DNA of 64,000 nucleotides, from positions 62,001-126,000 of the forward strand of contig CANMBS010000006.1 of the NCBI GenBank assembly GCA_947496145.1, in the 5' to 3' direction. The DNA is from an uncultured Pseudovibrio sp. GTDB taxonomy: Bacteria; Pseudomonadota; Alphaproteobacteria; Rhizobiales; Stappiaceae. Shown piece by piece: positions 9,440 through 18,184 of this stretch (position 1 is the stretch's first letter; every line of letters begins with the position of its first letter). The notes below the pieces were generated by a model. It had not been told where the DNA came from. It made no database searches and saw only the letters and a program-made list of their open reading frames with translations. The position numbers and the translations under genes were made by a program.

Positions 9440-10677
9440 CAGAACTCAGATTCCTTCAGTGCTTGGTTGGCGTCATCAAGTGCTTGCTCAAAGGGAAGAA
9501 GCACTTGCGGATTATGAAGTTTTTTCTCCAGACCAAATTGAGCAACATACGGGACGAACTCGGAGGCAGGCGGCGTGTCTGGTTGTGGCCATTCCCGGAT
9601 AGTGTTGGCGGTGGTCATTGCTGCAACCTGAAGCAGTTGATTTTCTGCTGTCAGATCCTTTGCATTGACTTCGACCAGCCCTTCCAGTGCGCTTTCCCAT
9701 TCCTCGCTGGAGGCCTTTGCAGCAGCGAGATAGAGGTTTGCCTCAGTAATTTGTGCAGGCTCCCCAGATTGCAGTTCAAGAAAGGCTGTGCTTCCCTTCA
9801 CCGCAAACGCTGTGTTTCCGCTGACCAATGCTGATTTTGCGAGCCGAAGAAGCAAAATATGCTGAGAATCTGCATCAAACTCTGAAACGAGCTGAAACAC
9901 TCGGTCCCATTCATTTTCCTGCTTCAGATAATCTGAACCGCTGATCACGCCCGCGACGGTATCGCGAAATTCAGAGGCAAAAACAGATGAGCTGTACTGG
10001 AACAGATAACGGCGTGACAGGCGTTCAAACTTCTGCGTATCCCCCAGTTCGGCAACCATGGGCGCTTGTCTTCGCAGCGCACTTTCTTCCACCAGAGTTC
10101 CTGGCATCATTAAGCGTGCCAGATCAAAGAAGCGCTGTGCACGCTGAGGGTCTTCGTTGGAAATTAAAATTGCCTGTGCAAGTGCGACCTGTCCGGCAAT
10201 CGCAACAGGAAGTGTCAGCGGATCAATTTTGGAGAGCAGATTTATCGCCATTTTGCGATTGCCCTGAGAATAGGCCATTGCACCAGCAAACAGGTTTGGG
10301 TCCGCATTAAACTCTACGCCCTGCACGGCCAGCTCCTGAAACACAGAACCTGAACCACCACTGAGCATGAATGCGATAGCCGCACGGGAGTTTTTTTCCT
10401 GCTTCCAGATTTGCGGATCAAGTCGCAAAAACCGCCGCCCAATAACGATCAGGGAAGGTTGCAACAAGCTATAGGCTTCCAGATTGCCCTTAATGATCTC
10501 ATCTTGAAGAATCTGAAGCTCCAGCACCATCAGGTCAGGATCAGCAGTAGAAACCATCTGCGCAAAAGCAGGTTGCGTTGTCCAGCCAACTGGCACAAGC
10601 GCAGTTGCCAGACCTGCACAAACAGCAAGTGATTTTAGCAAGGACCGAGAATGCTTTTTGTTGGAGAGCCCCAGCAT
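9439..10677 (-). CDS. motC: Periplasmic motility protein MotC
   Basis: MotC is a rhizobial periplasmic protein that binds the periplasmic part of MotB and is required for motor rotation. The 412-residue product has a signal peptide (Lys-rich N-terminus, hydrophobic core, cleavage near QPAFAQ at about residue 40). A helical, tetratricopeptide-like body follows, with many Ala/Leu pairs. It overlaps both neighbours by a shared base (TGATG at motB-motC and again at motC-fliK). With MotE at 19 kb it marks the rhizobial unidirectional motor. The match rests on recognisable family features plus gene order. Confidence 0.9.
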   Translation of the reverse strand: MLGLSNKKHSRSLLKSLAVCAGLATALVPVGWTTQPAFAQMVSTADPDLMVLELQILQDEIIKGNLEAYSLLQPSLIVIGRRFLRLDPQIWKQEKNSRAAIAFMLSGGSGSVFQELAVQGVEFNADPNLFAGAMAYSQGNRKMAINLLSKIDPLTLPVAIAGQVALAQAILISNEDPQRAQRFFDLARLMMPGTLVEESALRRQAPMVAELGDTQKFERLSRRYLFQYSSSVFASEFRDTVAGVISGSDYLKQENEWDRVFQLVSEFDADSQHILLLRLAKSALVSGNTAFAVKGSTAFLELQSGEPAQITEANLYLAAAKASSEEWESALEGLVEVNAKDLTAENQLLQVAAMTTANTIREWPQPDTPPASEFVPYVAQFGLEKKLHNPQVLLPFEQALDDANQALKESEF

Positions 10678-12431
10678 CAGACACGCCCTCTTAACAACAT
10701 GATTTCAATTCGGCGGTTTTGCGGTGCATATGGTTCTTCCACGTCTTTCAGACGACGGTCAGCATATCCCTCAATCCCGACAATACGGTCTTCTTCCAAA
10801 CCACCACGAACCAGCATGTAGTAAGCCATGTGTGCACGTGCTGTAGACAAGCGCCAGTTGTCGTTCCTGCCAGACTTGAACGGGCGGGCGTCGGTATGTC
10901 CGCGAATAACGATCTCGCCGCTTTCTTCTTTCAGAACCGTAGCAATCTTCTCCATGGCTTTAACGACGTCCGGATGCGGCTCGGACGATCCGACTGCGAA
11001 CATACCAAAACTGTCATTGTCCATGATGCGGATCAGCACGCCATCCTGAGATTGGGTAAACTCAATGCTGGCACCGGTTTTCAATCCGTCCAGTGCGCTG
11101 CCGACTGAGTTCGCCAACGAGACCAGCTGGCGCTCACCTTCTTCCTCTTTATCGTCACCAGCGCTTTTATCTTGCGCAAGTTCCAGTGGCTTAGGTTCAG
11201 GCTTTACCGGAGCGGGTACTGGTGCTGGTTTATCTTCCTGCAACTCTTCAATCACAGGGATAGCTTCCTGAGCATCCAGCACCACGACGACTGGCTGCGT
11301 CCGGTCAACCTGCTGCTTTTGCGAGGCAGAAGGCTTTTCATCCTCAACAACAGTTGTTTCCTGTTCTGGCTGTTCAGCAACATCTTGCGGTGTAACGTTC
11401 TTTCGAGCCTGCGCGTACACCAGACGTGTCATGATATCGTCTTCACCTGCGGCTTGCGCCTGAGTTTGGGCAAGTTGCTTCAGGATTTCGCCCTGAGCCA
11501 GCTTTTCTCCCTCACCATCCGGTGCATCTCCGAGGACAATGACAGAATTTTTACTTTCTTCCTCTCCAGAAATTGCAGGCAGCACCTTACCGCCGCGAGC
11601 AAGGTCTGAAGCTTCTTCCAAGACCCGGATTTGCTCCTCAGTTAACTCGTTGGCTGCAATTCCCTCTTCATTTTCATGAAGAACTGGAATTTGAGCCAGC
11701 AAAGGCGCATTACCCGGCAGCTCATCTGCCTGCCAGCCAGAAGGGTCAAAGGGGTCGCGGAAACTCGTTCCATCTGCAAGGCCCTGCCCATCAGGATCAC
11801 GGTTTGGTAATGCAAATAAAACTGGTGTCTTTGCCATTTTCAAAGAGCCCAGGCCACCGGTTCCGGGGGAGCCATCGGTTTCGACCGAGGCTTCTGCCTC
11901 TGCCGCCAAAGCGGCCAAAATAGCGTAGGGATTGTCGTAGAGCTGGTTTTCTGTATAGCGTGCCTGACGTTCGTAATCGCGATTTGTTATGGTGGTTGGT
12001 TTTTTGCCACCGTCGTCAGCATTCGCGCCTGCAAACGTTGAGTTTTCGCCAGTTTCCAGCTCAGAAACCGGCTCCGGCTTATCTAAGCCACCACCTGAAG
12101 TTGGACCGCTTTTTTCAGTGCCGCCCGCCCCAGCTGGCTTGCCATTATCAACCCCCTCGTCACTGTCGGAAGGTGTCGACATGTCCTTGGGATCTCGCAC
12201 ACCTTTTGGACTAGATGTTGAATCGACGAGTTTGATCGGGTTGAAGTAACTTGCAATTCCGCGCTGAGAGGCTTCATCTGAAGCGTTAACCAACCACATG
12301 AGCAAGAAAAACGCCATCATCGCTGTTGCGAAGTCGGCATACGCGATCTTCCAGACCCCGGATTTTACCGCGCCCTCCAACTCGCCGTGGCGTCTGCGAA
12401 CGATAATCAGTTCTTGTGGTTCCAACGCCAT
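10677..12431 (-). CDS. motB: Flagellar stator protein MotB, with long periplasmic linker
   Basis: MotB pairs with MotA to form the proton channel and anchors the stator to peptidoglycan. The single transmembrane helix is at about residues 29-50. It contains the proton-carrying aspartate Asp33 in the context IAYADFATAMMAFFLLMWLV. The C-terminal OmpA-like domain (about residues 450-580) shows IVIRGHTDARPF, STARAHMAYYML and NRRIEIMLLRG. Between them lie about 390 residues rich in Pro, Glu, Asp and Gln, so the protein (584 residues) is nearly twice the enteric MotB. It starts five bases after the FliH-like gene and overlaps motC. The linker is presumably where MotC acts. Confidence 0.94.
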   Translation of the reverse strand: MALEPQELIIVRRRHGELEGAVKSGVWKIAYADFATAMMAFFLLMWLVNASDEASQRGIASYFNPIKLVDSTSSPKGVRDPKDMSTPSDSDEGVDNGKPAGAGGTEKSGPTSGGGLDKPEPVSELETGENSTFAGANADDGGKKPTTITNRDYERQARYTENQLYDNPYAILAALAAEAEASVETDGSPGTGGLGSLKMAKTPVLFALPNRDPDGQGLADGTSFRDPFDPSGWQADELPGNAPLLAQIPVLHENEEGIAANELTEEQIRVLEEASDLARGGKVLPAISGEEESKNSVIVLGDAPDGEGEKLAQGEILKQLAQTQAQAAGEDDIMTRLVYAQARKNVTPQDVAEQPEQETTVVEDEKPSASQKQQVDRTQPVVVVLDAQEAIPVIEELQEDKPAPVPAPVKPEPKPLELAQDKSAGDDKEEEGERQLVSLANSVGSALDGLKTGASIEFTQSQDGVLIRIMDNDSFGMFAVGSSEPHPDVVKAMEKIATVLKEESGEIVIRGHTDARPFKSGRNDNWRLSTARAHMAYYMLVRGGLEEDRIVGIEGYADRRLKDVEEPYAPQNRRIEIMLLRGRV

Positions 12432-12436
12432 GGCTA

Positions 12437-13069
12437 CTACTCTCCCAGCGTATTACGAAGCTCCTCGCACCATTCTTTCAAACCGGTTGAAAGTGTCATA
12501 TCGGACACCTTCACCTCGAAATCGGCACTGGAGTTTTCAGAAAATTTCGTTGTGTTTGACAGTTCACCCGCTTTACTCGTGAACAGGTCAAAGAGATGCT
12601 CCGGACCAGATACCTCGATGATTGCATCGGGTGTTTCTGAAAGCTGGCGACGCAACACCTGCACCAGAGACGTTACGGCGCGCTCACGCGCACGTTCTTC
12701 AATAAATGGCACTAAAATCTCAGAGACCTTCTGAGAAAGCCTTTCTTCAATTTCCACCAGGGACTGCTGAAAGGCCTGCCTGAGCTGCTCGCCCTCTCCT
12801 TCTTTAAAGGCTGTTTCTCGTTGAGAAAGTTCCACCTCAAGGTCTTCACGCATCTTCTTGATGCGCTCGTCAGCTCCAGCCTTGGCCGCCTCCTCGCCTT
12901 CCGAAAAACCATTTTCGTAAGCTTCAAACACCCGGTTTACCCAGTCACCACCTTCCCCATAGCCTTTAGGCAGCATGGAAATCACTTCCTGCATATCCTG
13001 CAGGTCTTTTGTGGTAACCCCGGTATCCTTCGTGAAGTCAGCGAGGCAGTCGTTTATGCCGCGCGTCAT
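12437..13069 (-). CDS. Probable FliH-type export ATPase regulator
   Basis: I do not recognise this protein by clear motifs. The 210-residue product has a central, highly charged helical region (about residues 50-125) rich in Glu, Lys and Gln. It is followed by a mixed domain with EILVPFIEERARERAVTSLV, which resembles the V/A-ATPase E-subunit-like C-terminus of FliH. It overlaps the fliF stop by four bases (ATGA) and precedes motB by five. No other fliH is present in the window although fliI is. FliH, the dimeric binder of FliI, is therefore the best reading, from architecture and context rather than direct homology. Confidence 0.6.
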   Translation of the reverse strand: MTRGINDCLADFTKDTGVTTKDLQDMQEVISMLPKGYGEGGDWVNRVFEAYENGFSEGEEAAKAGADERIKKMREDLEVELSQRETAFKEGEGEQLRQAFQQSLVEIEERLSQKVSEILVPFIEERARERAVTSLVQVLRRQLSETPDAIIEVSGPEHLFDLFTSKAGELSNTTKFSENSSADFEVKVSDMTLSTGLKEWCEELRNTLGE

Positions 13070-14754
13070 ACAGCGCGCTCCTGATCATACATCCACTGCT
13101 TCAAGATGATTGCGGTTTGCATATCATCCATCTCAACTGCACGCTCAAGCTTACGAAGATTATCGCGATTTACGACTGTGGTTGTTACGCTTTCGGCAGC
13201 AAGGCCATCACCCTCGGTATAATTTGGTAACTGACCATCTTCTCCTGCGATCTCGCCTTCACGGATTGTCCCGGTATTTGCGCCGGCGCCGACAATATCA
13301 CCATCAACAGAAGGGTCAGACTTGGGAATAAGGAAAGCCACTGCCGGGCGCAACCCAAACCAGATAATCATGAGCGTAACAATGAGGATCGCAAGCGCGT
13401 TCACCACTGAGCCCATATTGCGCATAAGCACGTCCTGCCAGGTGCGCTCAGGAATTGCAGTAAGCTGATCGCCAGCCAGAACGAAGTTCACAGCGGACAC
13501 GGAGACCTTGTCACCGCGCTCAGCATCAACCCCTGCGGCTGTGGCGATAATCTCCTCGATCTGGTCCAGTTTCTCACTCAGATCGACCGGAGTTCCCTCC
13601 AGAACAGCATCACCTTTTTCACCTACATCGCGGCGCATCATTTCGTCAACAAGGCGTTCGCGATTGATCAGAACGGCAACACTCATGCGTTCAATGCGAT
13701 AGTCATCAAAAACAGTTTCGACAGTGCGTGATGAGATTTCGTAGTTTGTCAGCTCTTCGCGGCGCTCGTTTTCTTCGGAAGATCGTTCGCCAGACTGAGA
13801 GGATACAGCCTCTTCAGGAAGGTTCTGCTCAACGGTTGTAGGATTTTCCAGGCTCGCATTTTGCGCGCTGGCATTTTCACGTACGACACGGAAGGAGCGT
13901 TCCACGCGGGTCTCAGGATCAAATGAAGTTTCAGAGACACGCTGATTATCAGTATTCACTGAGGCAGATACACTCACCTCGAAATTATTTACACCCAGAT
14001 ACGGTGCCAGTGCCTGACGGATAGCATTTTCTTTCCGGCTGGCCAGATCAGATTCCAGCATTGCCTTACGGCCAGTGGATGCACTTTGAGCATCTTCACC
14101 AGCGGCAAGCAACTGACCTTCCGTATCGAGAACAGTCACCGCTTCAGCGGTCAGACCCGGAACAGCGGCTGCGACGAGATAACGGATCGACTGCGCAACC
14201 GCGTTGGTCTGAATTCCCTCAGTACGGATCAAAACAGACGCTGTCGGCTTTTGATTCTCCCGCCGGAAACTCGCTTTTTCCGGCAAAACCAGATGCACAC
14301 GCGCTGCTTTCACACCCTGCATACTCTGGATCGAACGCGCAACTTCGCCTTCCAATGCCCGCACCTTAGTGACACTTTGCATAAAGGAGGTCAGACCTAA
14401 AGATCCCATTTCGTCAAAGAGCTCGTAACCGGCACCTGACCCGCGCGGCAGACCTTTTTCAGCAAGCAGCATGCGTGCGCGTGCCGTCGCCCCGACCCCC
14501 ACCGAAATCGTAGATCCATCAGAGCTGACATCAAAGGGAATACCGCTGGCCTGAAGCGCCATACCAATCTGAGTTACGTCATCACGCTCCAGATTTGCAT
14601 AAAGAACTTCCTGTTCCGGTCGGGATAACATGTAAGCTGCGGCACCAATTGCCACGAATGTAAACAAGCCAATAAATGCAAGCACCATCAGACGCTTTGC
14701 ACCTAACCCGGCTAAATTACTGTAGATTTTTTCGGCGTTTTCACGAGCTGCCAT
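13066..14754 (-). CDS. fliF: Flagellar MS-ring protein FliF
   Basis: FliF forms the MS ring in the inner membrane, the base on which rod, export gate and C ring assemble. The ATG at 14754 (562 residues) has AGAGG five bases upstream and is preferred over an in-frame TTG at 14799 that would add 15 residues. Transmembrane helices are near residues 22-45 and 440-465. The ring-building motifs YANLERDDVTQIGMALQA and SFMQSVTKVRALEGEVARSI lie in the N-terminal half. The C-terminal FliG-binding tail ends KLERAVEMDDMQTAIILKQW. It starts the series fliF-(FliH-like)-motB-motC-fliK and lies 0.7 kb downstream of flagellin. Confidence 0.96.
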   Translation of the reverse strand: MAARENAEKIYSNLAGLGAKRLMVLAFIGLFTFVAIGAAAYMLSRPEQEVLYANLERDDVTQIGMALQASGIPFDVSSDGSTISVGVGATARARMLLAEKGLPRGSGAGYELFDEMGSLGLTSFMQSVTKVRALEGEVARSIQSMQGVKAARVHLVLPEKASFRRENQKPTASVLIRTEGIQTNAVAQSIRYLVAAAVPGLTAEAVTVLDTEGQLLAAGEDAQSASTGRKAMLESDLASRKENAIRQALAPYLGVNNFEVSVSASVNTDNQRVSETSFDPETRVERSFRVVRENASAQNASLENPTTVEQNLPEEAVSSQSGERSSEENERREELTNYEISSRTVETVFDDYRIERMSVAVLINRERLVDEMMRRDVGEKGDAVLEGTPVDLSEKLDQIEEIIATAAGVDAERGDKVSVSAVNFVLAGDQLTAIPERTWQDVLMRNMGSVVNALAILIVTLMIIWFGLRPAVAFLIPKSDPSVDGDIVGAGANTGTIREGEIAGEDGQLPNYTEGDGLAAESVTTTVVNRDNLRKLERAVEMDDMQTAIILKQWMYDQERAV

Positions 14755-15417
14755 TGCGACCTCTGCGGGTGTATCAATGGCGATACATTGGCTTTTCAAC
14801 CTTGCGCGAGCGTGATCTTACTCTCAATTCTGCAAAAATCCACGATTACCCAACATCTTAGTGGCCCTTAAACGCACTTGAATGGACCCGCATCCGTAAT
14901 CTTCCCTGATGCAATAAAGAACGCCCACATTCCAACTATACCTGATAAAAAAACAGAGATCAGAGGTAGCTCTCAGCACAAGAAATACGCTGAATACTTG
15001 GCAAACCGCCTGATGAAAGACCAAGCCCCTGCCCGCGCAGACGGCGATTTACGCGCAAAGCAGCAGAATTAATTGAGCACAATGCACTCGGCCCGACGTG
15101 CAGTTCAGAAATATTTTCTGGGGGCACGCTCAACACATCATGCGTCAGTGAGACCACGGAACGCCAGAACCCTGCATCCTCCCGGCACGCGAACGCAAGA
15201 TCATTCAAGTATTCTTTTTCTATTGAAAACAGCAGACCCTTCCGGCCCGCCTGACAACTCCCGGAGAGAGAGTTTTGCGACTGATTACCCAACATCCAGC
15301 ACACCTACTCATCATACTTTAAACAGATATTAAAATCCTGTTACAATCTGAAGTATATTTTGCCGAACTTGCCCAAACCTGACTTAATATAATTTTATCT
15401 AAAATTTTACTTTAGTC
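14755..15417. other. Gap upstream of fliF: no gene recognised
   Basis: About 660 bases separate fliF from the flagellin terminator. Open frames on the minus strand (about 66 and 114 codons) have no recognisable motif or good ribosome-binding site. The right half (15300-15420) is strongly AT-rich and probably holds the fliF promoter. In Sinorhizobium the visN-visR regulators lie near fliF; nothing like them is seen here. Confidence 0.5.
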
Positions 15418-15451
15418 GCAAAAAGAGGCCCCGGCGGAAAGCCGGGACCTC
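15418..15451 (-). terminator. Intrinsic terminator of the flagellin gene
   Basis: Arms GAGGTCCCGGC and GCCGGGGCCTC (minus strand) form an 11-bp GC-rich stem with one G-U pair and a short loop. It is followed by CTTTTTGCG on the minus strand. It lies 36 bases beyond the flagellin stop, giving flagellin a monocistronic transcript. Confidence 0.9.
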
Positions 15452-15487
15452 TCAAACTTACAAGGTTCTCAGAGTTTCTTTCCCGGC

Positions 15488-16738
15488 TTAACGGAAGAGG
15501 CTGAGGATGTTCTGGGAACCGGTGTTTGCGATGGACAGAGCCTGAATGCCGAGCTGCTGCTGGGTCTGAAGGGCTTTCAGACGAGTGGATTCAGCGTTCA
15601 TGTCCGCATCAACCAGCTGGCCGATACCGCGGTCAATGGCGTCTGTCAGGTTGGAGACAAACTCTTTTTGCATATCAACACGTGCTTTTGCAGCACCAAG
15701 ATCGGTCGCTGCATCTGTCAGGTCTTTCAGCTGGTTATCAAACGCACCAATAACGGCACGTACGACCTGTTTGTCGGCGTCAGATGTACCCAAGTTATCC
15801 ACGTTAAAATCGAGGATCGTTGTACCCTGAAGTCGATCAAAAGCAGCGTCGAAATTCCCCGCCGCCTGATGTAAAGCTCCCGCAGGGGTAACAGAGCCAG
15901 TACCAGCTGCAGCAAACAAGCCTGTAATTTCGGCCAGAGTTGTTGGCTGAGCAACACCTTCCTTAGCGAAATGCGCCATGATCATATCACGGTAAGCATC
16001 AACCTTCATACCAGAAAGCTCTACAGTGTTAGTGCCAACGGTCTTAGTAAGTTTGAGAGTGCTCAGATCGATAGGATCACCAGTACTACCAGGAACACCA
16101 CCGACACCAGGGAGATCTACCTTGATAGCGGCTTGAATCGTTGCAAGGTCAATATCATCACCCACCAGATTTTTCGTAAAGATACCTGTATTATCAGCTG
16201 CAGTCGAGCGGGTATCGACCAGAACAATACTGCCGGTATCCACATCAATGGTTTCAAGAGATGCAACGCCGTTTGAATCGCGGTTAAACGAACCGGTAAT
16301 TTCCTTGTTCAGCGTTGCAGTGGACATATCCTGCTGAAGCCAGTTATCACCAGAAAAGCTTGCGGAAGATGCGATGGTTCCCAGCTGGTTCTGAGTGTGG
16401 GTCAGAGCTGACTGGATTTTCTTTTTGTCAACAGTATCACCTGTTGCAGTGATCAAATCGCGAACCACACCTTTCATCACCTCAGTGGCCTTATCAACCG
16501 CAGTAAACGCAACATCAACAGTCGCAGCACCCAGACCGATGGCATCTTTAACAGCACCAAGAGCGGTATTATCAGCATCCATGGTTGTTGCAATGGACCA
16601 GTAAGCAGCGTTATCAGACGCATCAGATACACGCTGACCTGTAGAAATGCGGTTCTGGGTTGTTGCCATATCCTCGTTAATGCCACGAAGAGTGGTCAAC
16701 GCAACCATTGCAGAGGTGTTCGTTAAAAGAGAAGACAT
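15488..16738 (-). CDS. fliC: Flagellin
   Basis: This is the filament subunit, secreted by the flagellar export system. The ATG at 16738 (416 residues) follows AAAGGGA and gives the classical start MSSLLTNTSAMVALTTLRGI. An in-frame TTG 45 bases upstream is not needed. The conserved N-terminal D0/D1 part includes NRISTGQRVSDASDNAAYWS (about residues 30-50). The C-terminal part includes ALQTQQQLGIQALSIANTGS. The middle (about residues 135-300) is the exposed variable region. Only one flagellin gene is present here, whereas many rhizobia have several in tandem. It is flanked by terminators on both sides, so it is probably controlled separately, with FlbT/FlaF as likely mRNA-level regulators. Confidence 0.96.
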   Translation of the reverse strand: MSSLLTNTSAMVALTTLRGINEDMATTQNRISTGQRVSDASDNAAYWSIATTMDADNTALGAVKDAIGLGAATVDVAFTAVDKATEVMKGVVRDLITATGDTVDKKKIQSALTHTQNQLGTIASSASFSGDNWLQQDMSTATLNKEITGSFNRDSNGVASLETIDVDTGSIVLVDTRSTAADNTGIFTKNLVGDDIDLATIQAAIKVDLPGVGGVPGSTGDPIDLSTLKLTKTVGTNTVELSGMKVDAYRDMIMAHFAKEGVAQPTTLAEITGLFAAAGTGSVTPAGALHQAAGNFDAAFDRLQGTTILDFNVDNLGTSDADKQVVRAVIGAFDNQLKDLTDAATDLGAAKARVDMQKEFVSNLTDAIDRGIGQLVDADMNAESTRLKALQTQQQLGIQALSIANTGSQNILSLFR

Positions 16739-16885
16739 AGTATTTGTCCCTTTGAAAGAAAGAATGGGACATTCCGGATCCAATCCCCGGAGCTACAGAA
16801 TTGCATCATGCACTTTGATCAGAACTCAAAGCCTGTAACACCATAGAGACTGACTCCGGAACCTTGCGTGAAACTGAAGTAAATA

Positions 16886-16914
16886 CAAAAAAGACTCCCT
16901 CAGGAGCCCTTTTT
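16886..16914 (-). terminator. Terminator after fliP, upstream of flagellin
   Basis: On the minus strand GGGCTCC-TGAG-GGAGTC (with wobble pairs) is followed by TTTTTTGT. It lies directly downstream of the fliP stop and insulates flagellin transcription from the flgB-fliP operon. Confidence 0.8.
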
Positions 16915-16919
16915 CACAA

Positions 16920-17678
16920 TCAGGTAAATGACCGTATCAACCCTCCGGTTAGCAAGAACCAGCCATCTATAAGCACAAAGAAGAGCACCTTGAAAGGCAG
17001 GGAGATCACTGTTGGCGGTAGCATCATCATGCCCATTGACATGGTTAGCGTTGCCACAATCATGTCGATTACCACGAAGGGGAGCGCAATCAGGAAGCCT
17101 ATTTCGAAACCGCGTCGCAGCTCAGAGATCATAAAGGCCGGGATCAGCACACGCAGATCCAGTTCTTCAACCGGAGCATCTTTTTTGTAGTTAAATGCAC
17201 TCACCGCCAGATCATCGAAAAGAACCAGATCTTTTTCCCGCACATTGTCAAGCATGAACCGGCGAAATGGCTTTGTCATTTCCTCATAGGCGACTTCTTC
17301 TGTAATCTGCTCTTTGATGAGCGGCTGTAATCCATTCTTCCATGCGGCATCGAACGTAGGTGCCATGACATAGAAGGTCATGAACAGCGCCAGCGATATA
17401 AGTATAATGTTTGCAGGTGTGGTTTGCAGGCCAATGCCGGACCGCAGGAAGGACAGCGCCACAACGAAGCGCGTAAAGCTTGTGACCATGATCAGGATGC
17501 CAGGCGCCAGCGAGAGCACCGTCAGGATCATGACATATTGAATGATGCGACCACTTGCAGACGCCTGCCCTGCTGGTAGCAAGTCGCTCAGATTCACATC
17601 TTGCGCTGCAACAGGATCAATCCATAGCAACGCAAAAAAACCTGCAAAAAACGCAGAAAATGCAAAACCGCGCATCAC
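16920..17678 (-). CDS. fliP: Flagellar export gate protein FliP
   Basis: FliP forms the pentameric core of the export channel. The 252-residue protein has a cleavable signal peptide (about residues 1-25, ending VAAQ), a feature typical of FliP. Hydrophobic helices follow, with the family motif ILTVLSLAPGILIMVTSFTR at about residues 50-70 and LIPAFMISELRRGFEIGFLI near 178-198. It ends with a C-terminal hairpin helix. The start overlaps the fliL stop by four bases. It is the last gene of the flgB-fliP operon, just before a terminator. Confidence 0.97.
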   Translation of the reverse strand: MMRGFAFSAFFAGFFALLWIDPVAAQDVNLSDLLPAGQASASGRIIQYVMILTVLSLAPGILIMVTSFTRFVVALSFLRSGIGLQTTPANIILISLALFMTFYVMAPTFDAAWKNGLQPLIKEQITEEVAYEEMTKPFRRFMLDNVREKDLVLFDDLAVSAFNYKKDAPVEELDLRVLIPAFMISELRRGFEIGFLIALPFVVIDMIVATLTMSMGMMMLPPTVISLPFKVLFFVLIDGWFLLTGGLIRSFT

Positions 17679-18172
17679 TGAATCACCACAGATTCAAGCA
17701 CCAGTTCTTTTACGAGCTTGCCTCCGCGCATTTTCGCACGTTCATTGAGATCGTCTCTGAGCCGCAGCAGGCCTCTTGTTCCTTCAAGCTGGCGGGGGCC
17801 AAGTGTGCGTGCGTAGAGCAACAAGTCCTGCTCCACTTGTTTTACCACCAGTGAATGATCTTGCTTTTCAATACCTTGCTGAAGCAAGACAACTGAAGCC
17901 TCAATGCGTATCCAGTTTTCTGAAGAGGATAACAAGTTTGTCACGATAGGCTTTAATGCCACAATCTGACTGCTTTGCGTGTATTCCGGATTGATCAGCG
18001 CACCACTATCAGCCTTCTGATCCTCCAGATATTTACTATGCACCTGCTCCACCAAAGTAGAGCCCAACAACGCTCCACCAGCACCAGCAGCGGCAGTTAC
18101 CAGGAGCGCAACAATGGCAATTCCTTTCCAGGAATTTCCTTCATCCAGTTGCTGTGTTTCTGCATCCATCAT
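17675..18172 (-). CDS. fliL: Flagellar basal body-associated protein FliL
   Basis: FliL is a single-pass inner-membrane protein that surrounds stators and supports motor torque. The 165-residue protein has a short cytoplasmic N-terminus and one transmembrane helix at about residues 15-40. Its periplasmic stomatin-like domain reads VALKPIVTNLLSSSENWIRI and ends LVKELVLESVVIQ. Two adjacent ATG codons follow GGGAG; the second has the better spacing. It overlaps fliP by four bases and follows flgH by 12. Confidence 0.92.
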   Translation of the reverse strand: MMDAETQQLDEGNSWKGIAIVALLVTAAAGAGGALLGSTLVEQVHSKYLEDQKADSGALINPEYTQSSQIVALKPIVTNLLSSSENWIRIEASVVLLQQGIEKQDHSLVVKQVEQDLLLYARTLGPRQLEGTRGLLRLRDDLNERAKMRGGKLVKELVLESVVIQ

Positions 18173-18184
18173 CAGCTCCCTGAC

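Noticed and set aside
14824-15304. Two overlapping minus-strand frames (66 and 114 codons) upstream of fliF, considered as VisR/VisN remnants
   Set aside because: No LuxR-type helix-turn-helix or autoinducer-domain motif is visible, and neither has a good start site.
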